Part shown: positions 24,981-34,289 of the stretch, piece after piece | Layout: the number at the start of each line of letters is the position of its first letter | Numbering within the stretch: position 1 is the stretch's first letter | NCBI RefSeq assembly: GCF_900182595.1 | Contig: NZ_FXTN01000014.1 | Coordinates: 1 to 64,000, forward strand | Length of the DNA stretch: 64,000 bases | Direction of reading: 5' to 3' | From: Pedobacter westerhofensis | GTDB taxonomy: Bacteria > Bacteroidota > Bacteroidia > Sphingobacteriales > Sphingobacteriaceae | Notes under the pieces: model-generated | Told to the model about the DNA's origin: nothing | Database searches by the model: none | The model's input: only the letters and a program-made list of their open reading frames with translations | Program-made: the position numbers and the translations under genes

Positions 24981-26723
24981 TTACCGGCGTTCGCCAATCT
25001 GCTGCCGCCACATCGAATAATACAGCCCTTTTAATGCAAGTAATTCATCGTGTGAACCCGCTTCAGATATTCTGCCTTTTTCCAGCACATAGATCTGATC
25101 AGCGTGCATGACGGTCGACAATCTGTGCGCAATCAGGATCGTCATTTGTTCCCTGCGGTCGGATATTTCCCTGATGGTGTGTGAAATTTCTTCTTCAGTC
25201 AATGAATCCAGTGCGGAGGTTGCTTCATCAAATATCAGGAGCCTTGGTTTCCTCAGTAATGCCCGGGCTATGGAAAGCCTTTGTTTTTCACCGCCGGAAA
25301 GTTTCATCCCGTTTTCTCCAAGGATAGTATCCAGCCCATGCGAAGCTCTTTCAATGAGCTTGCTGGCTGACGCCTTTTTAAGGGCTTCTATAATTTCGGC
25401 CTCTGTAGCCAATGGGTTTACAAACAGCATATTCTCACGGATAGACCCCGCATACAGCTGCGTGTCCTGGGTCACAAAACCAATCTGCCGGCGCAATGGG
25501 TTATAGCGGATTTTTTTGGAACTGGCTCCGTTAAACAGAATTTCTCCTTCAACAGGAAGATAAAGGCCTACAAGCAATTTTACAAGCGTAGATTTTCCCG
25601 AGCCGGAAGGGCCCACAAACGCTGCGGTCTGACCATTAGTGATATCAAATGATATACCGTCAATAGCATTATAATTTGCTGTCTTGTGCCTGAAAACTAC
25701 GTTTTTGAAATCCAGGTTTTCTAAAGTCCCAAATTCTATCGGATTTTCCGGACGTGTTTCTACCGGTTTTCCCATTAATATATCAAATGTATTCAGCGAT
25801 GCGTCAGCCTCCCTGTAGAGAATAATCATATTCCCGAGATCCTGCAGGGGGTTAAAAATAGCAGTAGAGATGAACTGCATAGCTATAAGTTCTCCGGTAG
25901 AAAGGACTTTTCTGAAGATCAGCCACAATAAGATGAACAATACAGATTGCTTTAATATGTTCAGCAGGTTTCCCTGGAAAAAGGAGAGGATGCTCACCTT
26001 TTTTGCCTTGAGCATTTCCAGGTTAAAGATCTTCAGCGTCTGTGCATTCAGCCTCCTGATTTCTGAAAAAGTAAGGCCGAGGCTTTTTACCAGTTCAATG
26101 TTCCGCAGGCTCTCGGTGATCACCCCCGCCTGGCTGTCTGCCTGCCGGTTGATGGAGCGCTGAATGGCTTTTACCCTTTTGGATATCAGCCCGGTAAGCG
26201 AGCCCAGCAGCAGTACGCCAACAAAGAAAACAGGGACTAACAGCCAGTTTTTATTGATACTGTACCAGATCAGAAAACCTACGCCTACCGTTGATGAAAA
26301 TAGTATATTGATAAAGGCATTGATAAATCTTTCAGCGTCGGTTTTTACTTTCTGCAGAACGGAAAGAGTGGTTCCGCTGCGGCTTTCCTCAAATTCCTGA
26401 AATGAAAGACGCAGCGTTTGTTTTAGCCCGTCGTTGAAGATGGCCATGCCAAACCGGGCAACGGCCTTTCTGGTTGTATATTCCTGTATTGCCTTGCACA
26501 GTTTTGATCCAAAGGCAATGGCCAGCGCAATCAGCAGCCAGTAGGAAACTTCTCTGATCAGGGTATGTTCAGGCAGGTGGTGCCGGTTGGTAGAATAGTC
26601 GTCGATAATACGCCCAAAGATCACCGGGTCCAGTAAGCTGAGCAGCTGAGCTGCTGCGGCCAGAACCAGAGAAAGGATAATTAGCAACCGGTGCGGACGC
26701 AGGTATTTGAAAAGTATCTTCAT
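24981..26723 (-). CDS. ABC transporter, fused membrane and ATPase domains (exporter type)
   Basis: A 580-residue half-transporter of the MsbA/MDR type. Residues 1-310 contain six membrane helices, and residues 335-575 the ATPase with Walker A GPSGSGKST, Q-loop, signature LSGGEKQR, Walker B LLIFDEATSALD and the H-loop AHRLS. It probably works as a homodimer exporting a lipid, peptide or drug. No partner protein is adjacent. Confidence 0.92.
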   Translation of the reverse strand: MKILFKYLRPHRLLIILSLVLAAAAQLLSLLDPVIFGRIIDDYSTNRHHLPEHTLIREVSYWLLIALAIAFGSKLCKAIQEYTTRKAVARFGMAIFNDGLKQTLRLSFQEFEESRSGTTLSVLQKVKTDAERFINAFINILFSSTVGVGFLIWYSINKNWLLVPVFFVGVLLLGSLTGLISKRVKAIQRSINRQADSQAGVITESLRNIELVKSLGLTFSEIRRLNAQTLKIFNLEMLKAKKVSILSFFQGNLLNILKQSVLFILLWLIFRKVLSTGELIAMQFISTAIFNPLQDLGNMIILYREADASLNTFDILMGKPVETRPENPIEFGTLENLDFKNVVFRHKTANYNAIDGISFDITNGQTAAFVGPSGSGKSTLVKLLVGLYLPVEGEILFNGASSKKIRYNPLRRQIGFVTQDTQLYAGSIRENMLFVNPLATEAEIIEALKKASASKLIERASHGLDTILGENGMKLSGGEKQRLSIARALLRKPRLLIFDEATSALDSLTEEEISHTIREISDRREQMTILIAHRLSTVMHADQIYVLEKGRISEAGSHDELLALKGLYYSMWRQQIGERR

Positions 26724-26894
26724 TTGTTGTTGTTGGGGAAAGAGGATGTTAGAACACGTGGTATCACCATTGGTTTTGATTTTTCGGTAACAAAATAGGA
26801 CGTAAAACGTTGTAATAGCAGTTGGGGCTGATTATGCGGTTGAATATTAGTACCTTTAGGCGCATCAAAAAGCATCGTAACCCTATTTAGACGC

Positions 26895-28319
26895 ATGGAA
26901 AACATTCACAATAAATTCATTGGAACAAAACAGAAAGCACTGGCTATTAACCTTGATCCGCAAATTTATGGTTCTTTTGCAGAGATTGGCGCCGGGCAGG
27001 ATGTGGCTGCCAATTTTTTTAAGGCCGGCGCTGCCGCCGGTACCATCGCCAAAACGATGTCGGCCTACGATATGGCTTTTTCTGACGCAATTTATGGTGC
27101 CCAGCAGGTGAAACGTTATGTAAGTGAGCAGCGGCTGATCGCGATGCTGGGTCATGAATATGATCTTGTTATTGAGCGTTTAGCCTCCAAGAGAGGCGAT
27201 ACTTCAACTTTCTTTGCATTCTCTGATACTTTTTCGGCCTTAAATTATCAAAAAACCAATCAGGGACATGGATGGATGGGCATCCGTTACCAGATGGAGC
27301 CCAATGGTGAATATCACGATGTGGTGCTGCATGTAAAACTGCTGGACAATGATCTTGGCCTGCAGCATTCAGCAGTGGGGATTCTGGGTGTTAACCTGGT
27401 TTATGCCTGCTTTAATTACCACAAATCACCTTCGGTGTTTTTGCTTTCTTTACTGGATGACCTCAGCAGAGACCGTATCCAGATTGATATGATCCGCTTT
27501 GAAGGCCCGGGTTTCAGCCATGTGGACAACAGGCTGATGAGTTTACATTTGGTAAAATATGGCTTATCTGATGCAGCGGTGTTTGGCCCCGATGGTAAAA
27601 ATCTGCAGCCTTCTGAAGTTTTATATAAGAAACATATCATGATTGTGCGCGGGAGGTTCCGCCCCCTGATCAATGTACACATGGATATGATCAATACGGG
27701 GGTTGAACGTTTTAAGGACGAGCCTGATGTTGATGCTGCGAATGTAATCGTAGTGACAGAACTTACACTTCAGTCGCTGAAGGAAAGGGGAGCTGATGAC
27801 AGTGCGGAGATCAATGAAAAGGACTTTTTAGACCGCGTTGATATACTCTGTTCGGTAGGTCAGACAGTGTTGATCTCCAATTTCCATGAATACTACAAGC
27901 TGGTGGCTTATCTCTCAAAGATCACTACCCTGAAAATGGGAGTGGTGCTTGGATATCCCAACCTTGAGTTTATCTTTAATGAAAAGCATTATCAGTATTT
28001 GCAGGGCGGTATTTTGGAGGCATTTGCAACATTGTTCAGCAGAAAAGTAAAGCTGTTTATTTATCCTACTCTCGGAGACGGAATTGTATATAACTCCAAA
28101 AGATTTTCTCCGCCGCCGCATCTGATCGATCTGTTTGAATATTTAATTGCCAATGATAAGATTGAGGATATCCTGGATTACAATGTAAATAATCTGCATG
28201 TACAGACAGACCGTGTGCTTGAACTGGTGAAGGAAAATGCTCCGGGCTGGGAAGATTATGTGCCTGAGCAGGTGGCCGCGATTATCAAAGAGAGGTCCTT
28301 GTTTGGGTTCCCTGAGTAA
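26895..28319 (+). CDS. Conserved protein of unknown function (474 residues)
   Basis: A soluble 474-residue protein without signal peptide. It looks conserved across phyla: motifs EIGAGQDVAANFFKAGAA, MSAYDMAFSDAIYG, HGWMGIRYQ, MIRFEGPGF and HVDNRLMSLHLVKYGL are dense in invariant-type Gly, Asp and His. I cannot assign a reaction; names given to such proteins in databases are not supported by any catalytic motif I can see. A terminator follows at 28339. The 170 bp before it, shared with the divergent ABC gene, hold a TACCTTTA box (one mismatch to -7) near 26850. Confidence 0.75.
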   Translation: MENIHNKFIGTKQKALAINLDPQIYGSFAEIGAGQDVAANFFKAGAAAGTIAKTMSAYDMAFSDAIYGAQQVKRYVSEQRLIAMLGHEYDLVIERLASKRGDTSTFFAFSDTFSALNYQKTNQGHGWMGIRYQMEPNGEYHDVVLHVKLLDNDLGLQHSAVGILGVNLVYACFNYHKSPSVFLLSLLDDLSRDRIQIDMIRFEGPGFSHVDNRLMSLHLVKYGLSDAAVFGPDGKNLQPSEVLYKKHIMIVRGRFRPLINVHMDMINTGVERFKDEPDVDAANVIVVTELTLQSLKERGADDSAEINEKDFLDRVDILCSVGQTVLISNFHEYYKLVAYLSKITTLKMGVVLGYPNLEFIFNEKHYQYLQGGILEAFATLFSRKVKLFIYPTLGDGIVYNSKRFSPPPHLIDLFEYLIANDKIEDILDYNVNNLHVQTDRVLELVKENAPGWEDYVPEQVAAIIKERSLFGFPE

Positions 28320-28338
28320 ACTCCTTGTTAAAATATAA

Positions 28339-28363
28339 GGGCAGGTTGTGGAATTACCTGCCC
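28339..28363 (+). terminator. Terminator hairpin
   Basis: The stem GGGCAGGT / ACCTGCCC has a 9-base loop and is followed by TGGTTTT. It lies between the gene ending at 28319 and the convergent gene ending at 28377. Confidence 0.8.
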
Positions 28364-28376
28364 TGGTTTTCCTTTG

Positions 28377-29444
28377 TTAAGGGATTAATTGTTCAGCACG
28401 AAGCTGCTCAAAAAGATCAAAAAACGCATCATTCGTTTTCTGGTATACATTAAATCCAAGTTTGCGGCTTTTAGACATATCTGTCATTACCTCAATCGGG
28501 CGGCCCAGATCAAGATCTGTATGCCATGCGGAAGCCAGTTTGCTCAGGTCGGCTTCTTTCAAATGATATTTTGCTGCAATTTCCTTCCAAACCGCGGCGT
28601 CGTTCTGCATTTCTGTTTCAAGCGGCTGGATAGTACCTTCATAGCCAACTGCATCAACACCAAAGTATGCGGCTATCTGGTTCCATAACCAGCTCCAGCG
28701 GAAAACATCACCATTTACAATATTGAAGGCTTCATTTTGTGCTGTTGCTGTAGTTGATGCCCAGATCAACTGTTCGGCCAGTATCCTTGCATCAGTCATG
28801 TCCGAAAGTCCGTTCCATTGCGCTGCAGAGCCCGGCCAGCGAAAGGGACGTCCGGTTTCTTTACAGATGGAAGCATAAACTGCTAGGGTAGTACCCATGT
28901 TCATCAGGTTCCCTACTGCTTTCCCGATCACGGTATGCGGACGGTGGATGCTCCAGGTAAAGTGGTCTCTTGCAGCAGCGGCATAAACCTCATCTTCCTG
29001 TGCATAATAAAAGTTCTCAATGTCAAGACGCGGGTGTTCTTCCCTTAAAGGTGTTTCGGGTAAAAATCCTTCTTTGGCATAGGCTTCAAATGGGCCCAGG
29101 TAATGTTTCAGACCTGTTACCAGTGCCACATGCTGTACCGATTTTTTTGAAGAAAGTGCTTCAAGAACGTTGCGCACCATCAGGCCGTTTACGCGGATAT
29201 TTTCTGCTTCGGTAGCATTGCGCATCCAGCTGGTGATAAATATATGTGTCGGTGCGATATCGGCCAGCGCCGATTTCAGATTATCCAGATCCATCAGATC
29301 TGCCGCCACTGGTTGTAAATTTGCGATTTCAGTTTTTGGATTCCGCGCCAAACCATATGTGGTCCAGCCTTTTGAGATCAGCTTCTCTGCCAGGTTACTG
29401 CCTGTGATACCGCTTGCCCCAACTACTAATGCTATATTGCCCAT
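28377..29444 (-). CDS. PRISE-like SDR (progesterone 5-beta-reductase / iridoid synthase type)
   Basis: A 355-residue extended SDR. The first motif GASGITG at residue 9 and the loop GLARNP (an Arg contacts NADPH) match the plant PRISE family, as does the TGLKHYLGPFE signature near residue 110. That segment carries the conserved Lys; the conserved Tyr is in IENFYYAQED near 147. PRISE enzymes reduce activated C=C bonds of enones. The bacterial substrate is unknown. Next upstream on the same strand, 100 bp away, is a Crp/Fnr regulator. Confidence 0.85.
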   Translation of the reverse strand: MGNIALVVGASGITGSNLAEKLISKGWTTYGLARNPKTEIANLQPVAADLMDLDNLKSALADIAPTHIFITSWMRNATEAENIRVNGLMVRNVLEALSSKKSVQHVALVTGLKHYLGPFEAYAKEGFLPETPLREEHPRLDIENFYYAQEDEVYAAAARDHFTWSIHRPHTVIGKAVGNLMNMGTTLAVYASICKETGRPFRWPGSAAQWNGLSDMTDARILAEQLIWASTTATAQNEAFNIVNGDVFRWSWLWNQIAAYFGVDAVGYEGTIQPLETEMQNDAAVWKEIAAKYHLKEADLSKLASAWHTDLDLGRPIEVMTDMSKSRKLGFNVYQKTNDAFFDLFEQLRAEQLIP

Positions 29445-29543
29445 GTTATTAATTTTTAAATAATGTCAATGGTACAATATTCGGCATCCTGCGGCGGGCA
29501 GCAAAGGATCTACCTCACAAAATAAATGTGCGGTAGGTCACAT

Positions 29544-30110
29544 TCAGGTCAGCGGCATGCGGCTTAGTGTTTCCCTGCTAATGCCAAGGTACGAAGCAAT
29601 CAGTGCTTTGGGAAGGCGCTGTAGCAGGGAGGGGTACAATGTTACAAATTGTGTAAACCGCTCTTCTGCTTTCTGGCTCATCAGGGATAAAATCCTTCGT
29701 TGCAGGGCAATATAGCCCGCATTTGATTTTTTCATGAAAAAGTACTCCATCTTTTGCAGTTCTGCACAGAGTTTTTCCCTGTTTTCAATGGAGATATAAT
29801 AGAGCTGCGTATCTTCTAAACAATCAATATTGAGGATTGCATTGGTTTTATTGAAATAAGCCTGAGGGTCTGATATCCACCAGTCTTCCATGGCAAACTG
29901 CATGATATGTGTTTTGCCCTGTTCGTCTATGTAAAATGACCTGAGCAGACCTTTAACTACAAAGTGATCATTGGGAGCGGGATCTCCTGCCTGCACCAGA
30001 TACTGATGCTTTTTAAGAGCCTTGAAGCTGAAATGGGATAAAGCAAAGCTAAACTCATCATCGCTTAGCTTTACGATTTTCTCAATCTGTTCCCTTAAAA
30101 ATTCTTCCAT
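29544..30110 (-). CDS. Crp/Fnr-family regulator
   Basis: A protein of about 188 residues with a full cNMP-type barrel (YLVQAGDPAPNDHFVVKG..., MQFAMEDWWISD) and the C-terminal HTH ALIASYLGISRETLSRM. It lacks the Arg-Ala/Thr cAMP pocket signature, so its ligand is unknown. The ATG at 30110 is preferred over 30131. It is the complete counterpart of the truncated gene at the window start. It probably controls the PRISE-like reductase gene that follows on the same strand. Confidence 0.88.
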   Translation of the reverse strand: MEEFLREQIEKIVKLSDDEFSFALSHFSFKALKKHQYLVQAGDPAPNDHFVVKGLLRSFYIDEQGKTHIMQFAMEDWWISDPQAYFNKTNAILNIDCLEDTQLYYISIENREKLCAELQKMEYFFMKKSNAGYIALQRRILSLMSQKAEERFTQFVTLYPSLLQRLPKALIASYLGISRETLSRMPLT

Positions 30111-30252
30111 AGCCTGCCCTTTAAAATGCAATGGCTAAAGTAGTACAAAAGTTTGTAGGTTGAGTACACAAATACTGGTTGGGCTGGCAAATGTTTGTGC
30201 CTGACCAGGATATGCTGATACTTTCCGGGTGCAGAAAAGCATTAAAAGCGAA

Positions 30253-30272
30253 AGCCCCTCGTTAAAGGGGCT
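30253..30272 (-). terminator. Hairpin AGCCCCT / AGGGGCT, likely terminator
   Basis: A 7-bp stem with a six-base loop 30 bp after the small secreted protein gene (minus strand). The T tract is short and interrupted. Confidence 0.6.
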
Positions 30273-30301
30273 CTCATCGTTAAACAGGTAATAACAGTAA
30301 A

Positions 30302-30541
30302 CTAGTTGTAACGATAGTGTCTTTGTTTGTTTTTATAATATACTGTACGGTGAGCATAATGACGGCCGTTATGGTAGTATCTGCCATGGGGAGCAGGTCT
30401 GCGGTGATGAACTACAACTCTTTCACGTGGAGGATGGTGAGGTCCGTTGTTGCCAACTCTTAAAACAACTGACTGTGCATCTGCGGTTCCAAATGTAAAT
30501 ACTGCTGCTACTACGAGGATGATTAATTTTAAGTTTTTCAT
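30302..30541 (-). CDS. Small secreted His/Arg/Tyr-rich protein
   Basis: A 79-residue protein with a clear signal peptide (cleavage after GTADAQ, residue 23). The mature part of about 56 residues is very rich in His, Arg and Tyr (PHHPPRERVVVHHRRPAPHG, then YYHNGRHYAHRTVYY). Its basic, His-rich make-up suggests metal, heme or surface-polymer binding; none is proven. It has its own leader and a downstream hairpin. It is divergent from nothing: the AraC gene upstream is on the same strand. Confidence 0.75.
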   Translation of the reverse strand: MKNLKLIILVVAAVFTFGTADAQSVVLRVGNNGPHHPPRERVVVHHRRPAPHGRYYHNGRHYAHRTVYYKNKQRHYRYN

Positions 30542-30609
30542 GATGCCGATATTAAATGTAACTATTGTGTGTTTGTACTTATAGATACATTCCGGTCACA
30601 AAGGTTTAA

Positions 30610-31449
30610 TCATTTGCCTGATTTTTCTTTCCTGTAAGCTGCCGGTCTTAAGTTAAGCTGATTCCTGAAAAAATTTGACAGGTGGCTTTCGTCGTTAAAT
30701 CCAAATTCCCGGGCAATTTGTTTTAAGCTTAGGGTGCCGCCTTCAATTCTTTTTTGAATTAGACTTAAACGGTACTGCTTGATATACTCGCGGTAGCTGA
30801 TTCCGTAATTTCTTCTGAAATAGTCGCCAAAGTAGCTGAGAGATATATTGAAATGCGCTGCGATGTTTTTAATCCGGCACATTTGCGGATCATAGATATT
30901 TTGATGTATATAGTCAATCACGAGAGGCCCTTCGCTTTTCTCCGGGTCTATAGACGGTTCTGAGCGCGTTCTCACTTCCTCAATGAGCCCAAAAACAGAT
31001 AATATTTGAAAATGAAGAGCCAATGAGGAGCCGGCATTATTCTGATCTTTGTACAAAGTAATATTGCTGATGATGTTTTTAAGGGATGTGGCTGCAAAGG
31101 GGCCGAAAGTCAGTTTGCTTTCCTTCAGCGCGCTCATTCGCATCAAATCAAGCGGACTGAGGCCGGAGGAACTAATCATTTTGCCTGATGCGGCAAAGTA
31201 ACCTTCGGTGAACTTGATCACAACAAAGCGGGTTGGGCGCCTGATTTCGAAATGGTGATGATCCCCCGGAGAGATTAAAAACAGGTCGCCCGCCTGGTAG
31301 TTTATCCGGTTATGGTTGAGCAGATGAATTCCTTTTCCCTTAAAAATATAGATCAGCTCGTAATAGGTATGGCCGTGAGGCTCATATAAAAATGTGGCTG
31401 TCACATAATCCTTTATGATCAGCAGATCAAATTGCCTGAGTATGCCCAT
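30610..31449 (-). CDS. AraC-family regulator
   Basis: A 279-residue protein with an N-terminal cupin sensor (YEPHGHTYYELIYIFKGKG, SPGDHHHFEIRRP) and a C-terminal double HTH (IKNIAAHFNISLSYFGDYFRR and IAREFGFNDESHLSNFFRN). It is divergent from the alpha/beta hydrolase at 31534, a likely target, with a shared promoter region of 84 bp. Confidence 0.9.
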   Translation of the reverse strand: MGILRQFDLLIIKDYVTATFLYEPHGHTYYELIYIFKGKGIHLLNHNRINYQAGDLFLISPGDHHHFEIRRPTRFVVIKFTEGYFAASGKMISSSGLSPLDLMRMSALKESKLTFGPFAATSLKNIISNITLYKDQNNAGSSLALHFQILSVFGLIEEVRTRSEPSIDPEKSEGPLVIDYIHQNIYDPQMCRIKNIAAHFNISLSYFGDYFRRNYGISYREYIKQYRLSLIQKRIEGGTLSLKQIAREFGFNDESHLSNFFRNQLNLRPAAYRKEKSGK

Positions 31450-31533
31450 ACGCTAAAGTTACAAGTTTATACCTGTTGTTTACAATTTTGCATTTAAAAG
31501 TTTAACCGACCTTTGTGCTGTAAATTATCAGTT

Positions 31534-32391
31534 ATGGACATACAAAACCCAATAGAAATGCCGGAACCACAAGTTGCGGTAGTTACCGGCATACTAGTTA
31601 CCTATTATGAAGCAGGCAGTGGGGCACCGCTTATTTTGCTGCATGGCTGGCCGCAGACCTCGTATATATGGAGGAAGATACTGCCGCAACTGCAGGAGAA
31701 ATTTCATGTTTTTGCGATAGACCTGCCGGGAATGGGAAATGAAAATGCGCTTCCAACTGCTGATACCAGAACGGTGGCTGGCCTGATCCACTCTTTTTGC
31801 AGAGAGTTAAAACTGGACAATATCTATCTGATGGCACATGACATAGGCGCATGGGTAGCCGTTACCTATGCGTTGGAATACGAAAAGTCGATCCGGTCAC
31901 TGATCGTCCTGGATGGCGGTATCCCTGGTTTGATGCCTGATGCAGTGTTTATGCCGGCAAATGCGCAAAAGATATGGCAGTTTTACTTTCATGCGATCGA
32001 TGGTATGCCCGAGTTTCTGATTGAAGGAAAAGAGCGGGAATATCTGAACTGGTATTTTATGAAAAAAACAACGGTGAAAAATGCGCTTACCGAAGCGGAT
32101 ATTGATCTGTATGTGCAGGCTTATACGGGTAAAGAGAGATTAAGAAATGGCTTCGACTATTACAGGGCTTTTGCGGAAAGCGCTGCACAAAACAGCAGTT
32201 ATCAGCATAAGCTTACTATCCCCATCCTTGCAATAGGTGCTGAAAATTCACAGGGCATGAATATGGGGATCGCCATGCAAAAGATCGCTGCGTCAGCAGT
32301 CAGTTCAATCAGCATTCCTGAGTGCGGCCACTATATAGCTGAAGAACAGCCCGAAGCTTTGCTGAAGATCATTTCAGAATTTTTAACCTGA
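31534..32391 (+). CDS. Epoxide hydrolase/haloalkane dehalogenase-like alpha/beta hydrolase
   Basis: A 285-residue hydrolase with the HGWPQTSYIW oxyanion motif and an Asp nucleophile: AHDIGAW with Asp103. His in ECGHYIAEE near residue 270 completes the site. Asp nucleophiles are typical of epoxide hydrolases, dehalogenases and fluoroacetate dehalogenases, in contrast to the Ser hydrolases elsewhere in this window. The ATG at 31534 is used; an upstream TTG at 31513 is unlikely. It is divergent from an AraC regulator. Confidence 0.87.
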   Translation: MDIQNPIEMPEPQVAVVTGILVTYYEAGSGAPLILLHGWPQTSYIWRKILPQLQEKFHVFAIDLPGMGNENALPTADTRTVAGLIHSFCRELKLDNIYLMAHDIGAWVAVTYALEYEKSIRSLIVLDGGIPGLMPDAVFMPANAQKIWQFYFHAIDGMPEFLIEGKEREYLNWYFMKKTTVKNALTEADIDLYVQAYTGKERLRNGFDYYRAFAESAAQNSSYQHKLTIPILAIGAENSQGMNMGIAMQKIAASAVSSISIPECGHYIAEEQPEALLKIISEFLT

Positions 32392-32403
32392 GCAGGAAAC
32401 TCC

Positions 32404-33279
32404 CTATCCAAATATTTCTTTGCGATACTGTAGGGGAGAGTGCCCGGTAAGGTTCCGGAAATATTTTCCGAAGCCGGATGGGTCGGCAAAGCCCAGAATA
32501 TCGGCGGCCTGGGTGATTGTCAGATCTTTATTTTGCAGTATTGCTTTTGCTTCAAGAATGACACGTTCATCGATCAGTTCACCGGCAGTTTTACCTGTTT
32601 GCTGCCTTATACTTTCCGAAAAATATTTACTGGTCAGGTTCTGTAATGACGCGTAAAAACTTACTTTGCGCGCAGTTTTGAAATGAGCTTCGAGGTTACT
32701 TTTAAAAGCAGAAACAATAACCTGTTTGTGGGAAAACGATATTGAAGGTTTCGCAGCAGTATTTGCTACTGCAATTTCCCACAAAATGATCTGTACTAAA
32801 TTGCGTATAATATGATTTGAATACGCGTTATCCTTACCTGCCTGTTTTTTGATGATCTCAAAATACTGCAGGATGGTTTCAGTTTGTTCTGTATTCAGAT
32901 TGAAATAATGGTTGCCGCGGTTATAAAAGAAAGCATACCTGTCCAGGTAATTTGCGTCGGACAGGTTCTCCAGAAAAAAGGATTTTTTGAAAAAGACTAC
33001 CTGGCTTTTAAAATTGCCGCTAGCATGAACAAATTTTCGTAATACGGATGGCGCCATCACAAAAACTGCCGGTGCCTTAAGCTGGTAAGAGACCAAATCT
33101 GACTCAACTAACAATTCTCCTTTCTGCAGGAAGGCGATAAAATAGGCCTCTATCCGGCAGGGTTCCAAATAGGGCGCATTTTTGATGTCAAATTGCTGAA
33201 CGATAAAATCTCTTTCAGGCTCATCATGTCCCAAAATCTTTCTTAAACTCTCAAAACTGATTGTAGTTATCGTTGCCAT
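32404..33279 (-). CDS. AraC-family regulator
   Basis: A 291-residue protein with an N-terminal ligand domain and a C-terminal AraC domain (ITQAADILGFADPSGFGKYFRN). Its start overlaps the end of the GNAT gene upstream by 13 bp, so it is the last gene of a four-gene minus-strand operon (GNAT, MarR, GNAT, AraC). Confidence 0.88.
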   Translation of the reverse strand: MATITTISFESLRKILGHDEPERDFIVQQFDIKNAPYLEPCRIEAYFIAFLQKGELLVESDLVSYQLKAPAVFVMAPSVLRKFVHASGNFKSQVVFFKKSFFLENLSDANYLDRYAFFYNRGNHYFNLNTEQTETILQYFEIIKKQAGKDNAYSNHIIRNLVQIILWEIAVANTAAKPSISFSHKQVIVSAFKSNLEAHFKTARKVSFYASLQNLTSKYFSESIRQQTGKTAGELIDERVILEAKAILQNKDLTITQAADILGFADPSGFGKYFRNLTGHSPLQYRKEIFG

Positions 33280-33806
33280 ATTTCTTTTTCCATAATCAGG
33301 AGTGTCAGCCCCCGGTACTGAAAAGGAAGATCGGCTGAATCTGATGTTTGTACCAATCCTAAATTGGCGAAGCCGAAGGACCCGTAATACCTGATTAGAT
33401 GGGGATTATCGGCCCAGGTGTCTAAACGCGCATAGTGGTATCCATGCTCTTCTGCAAAAATCTCTGCCCATTCCAGAATCCGGGAAAATAGCCTGTGGCC
33501 CTTAAATTCAGGACTGGTCACAATACGGTTGAGATACAGGGATTTCTCAGCCGTTCTTTCTTTCCAGAGCTCGGTTTCAAGCGGGCCTGCATCTCCAGCG
33601 CTAAAAATGCCTGCAATCTGACCATCAATTACTATTTTATACTGTGTACCGTCGGCAATCTCTCTGTTGATTAAAGCCCTGTCATAACCATTCCATACCG
33701 GGAAATTATTTTCCTTCTGGTAGCTGATAGCGCTGTCAAACAGCGCATATATCGCAGAAAGGTCTTCCGGTACGGTATTTACGATTTCAACATGTGGAAT
33801 TGTCAT
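33267..33806 (-). CDS. GNAT-family N-acetyltransferase
   Basis: A 179-residue acetyltransferase. Motif A is RIVTSPEFKGHRLFSRILEWAE, and the LIRYYGSFGFANLG segment gives motif B. The substrate is unknown. It follows the MarR gene after 6 bp and overlaps the AraC gene. Confidence 0.87.
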   Translation of the reverse strand: MTIPHVEIVNTVPEDLSAIYALFDSAISYQKENNFPVWNGYDRALINREIADGTQYKIVIDGQIAGIFSAGDAGPLETELWKERTAEKSLYLNRIVTSPEFKGHRLFSRILEWAEIFAEEHGYHYARLDTWADNPHLIRYYGSFGFANLGLVQTSDSADLPFQYRGLTLLIMEKEIWQR

Positions 33807-33812
33807 GTGCTG

Positions 33813-34289
33813 TCATTTATTTTTTTGTTCCAAAGCTCTCTGCAGGAAACTCTGATTGGCAATCTTTTCTTCAAATTCTGTGATAGCCTTTAACATATTA
33901 TTAGGATTCCCGGTAATATCATTCAGCACAACAATCATAATCTCCCATACTGGCTGCATCTGAAGAACAAGCTCTTTACCTTTTGCTGTAAGCTGGATCA
34001 GACGTTTGCGCTCATCTTCCTTATCCTTTTTAGAACGAATGAGCCGGTGTTTCTCTAATTCCTTCAGTAAACTGATTGTTGAGGGATGGGTATACCCGAT
34101 TTCATTGGCAATTTCCACAACGCTGAGCAGCTCTTTGTGGTGCAGGGTATAAATTACCGGGAACCATTTTGATTCAAAATCAATGTCAAATGCTTTATAC
34201 AGCAGCCCTGCTTCTTTACGCAGCTGTTCACTAATGCGCTGCAATCTGGTAGAAATCGCTAATATGCCTGATTCTTCTATAATACTCAT
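33813..34289 (-). CDS. MarR-family regulator
   Basis: A 158-residue winged-helix protein: LSVVEIANEIGYTHPSTISLLKELEKHRLI is its recognition region and RSKKDKEDERKRLIQLT its wing. The first ATG overlaps the stop of the upstream GNAT gene by 4 bp, so it is translated with it. It probably binds the TTGAA-N7-TTCAA palindrome at 34818, in front of the operon. Confidence 0.9.
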   Translation of the reverse strand: MSIIEESGILAISTRLQRISEQLRKEAGLLYKAFDIDFESKWFPVIYTLHHKELLSVVEIANEIGYTHPSTISLLKELEKHRLIRSKKDKEDERKRLIQLTAKGKELVLQMQPVWEIMIVVLNDITGNPNNMLKAITEFEEKIANQSFLQRALEQKNK

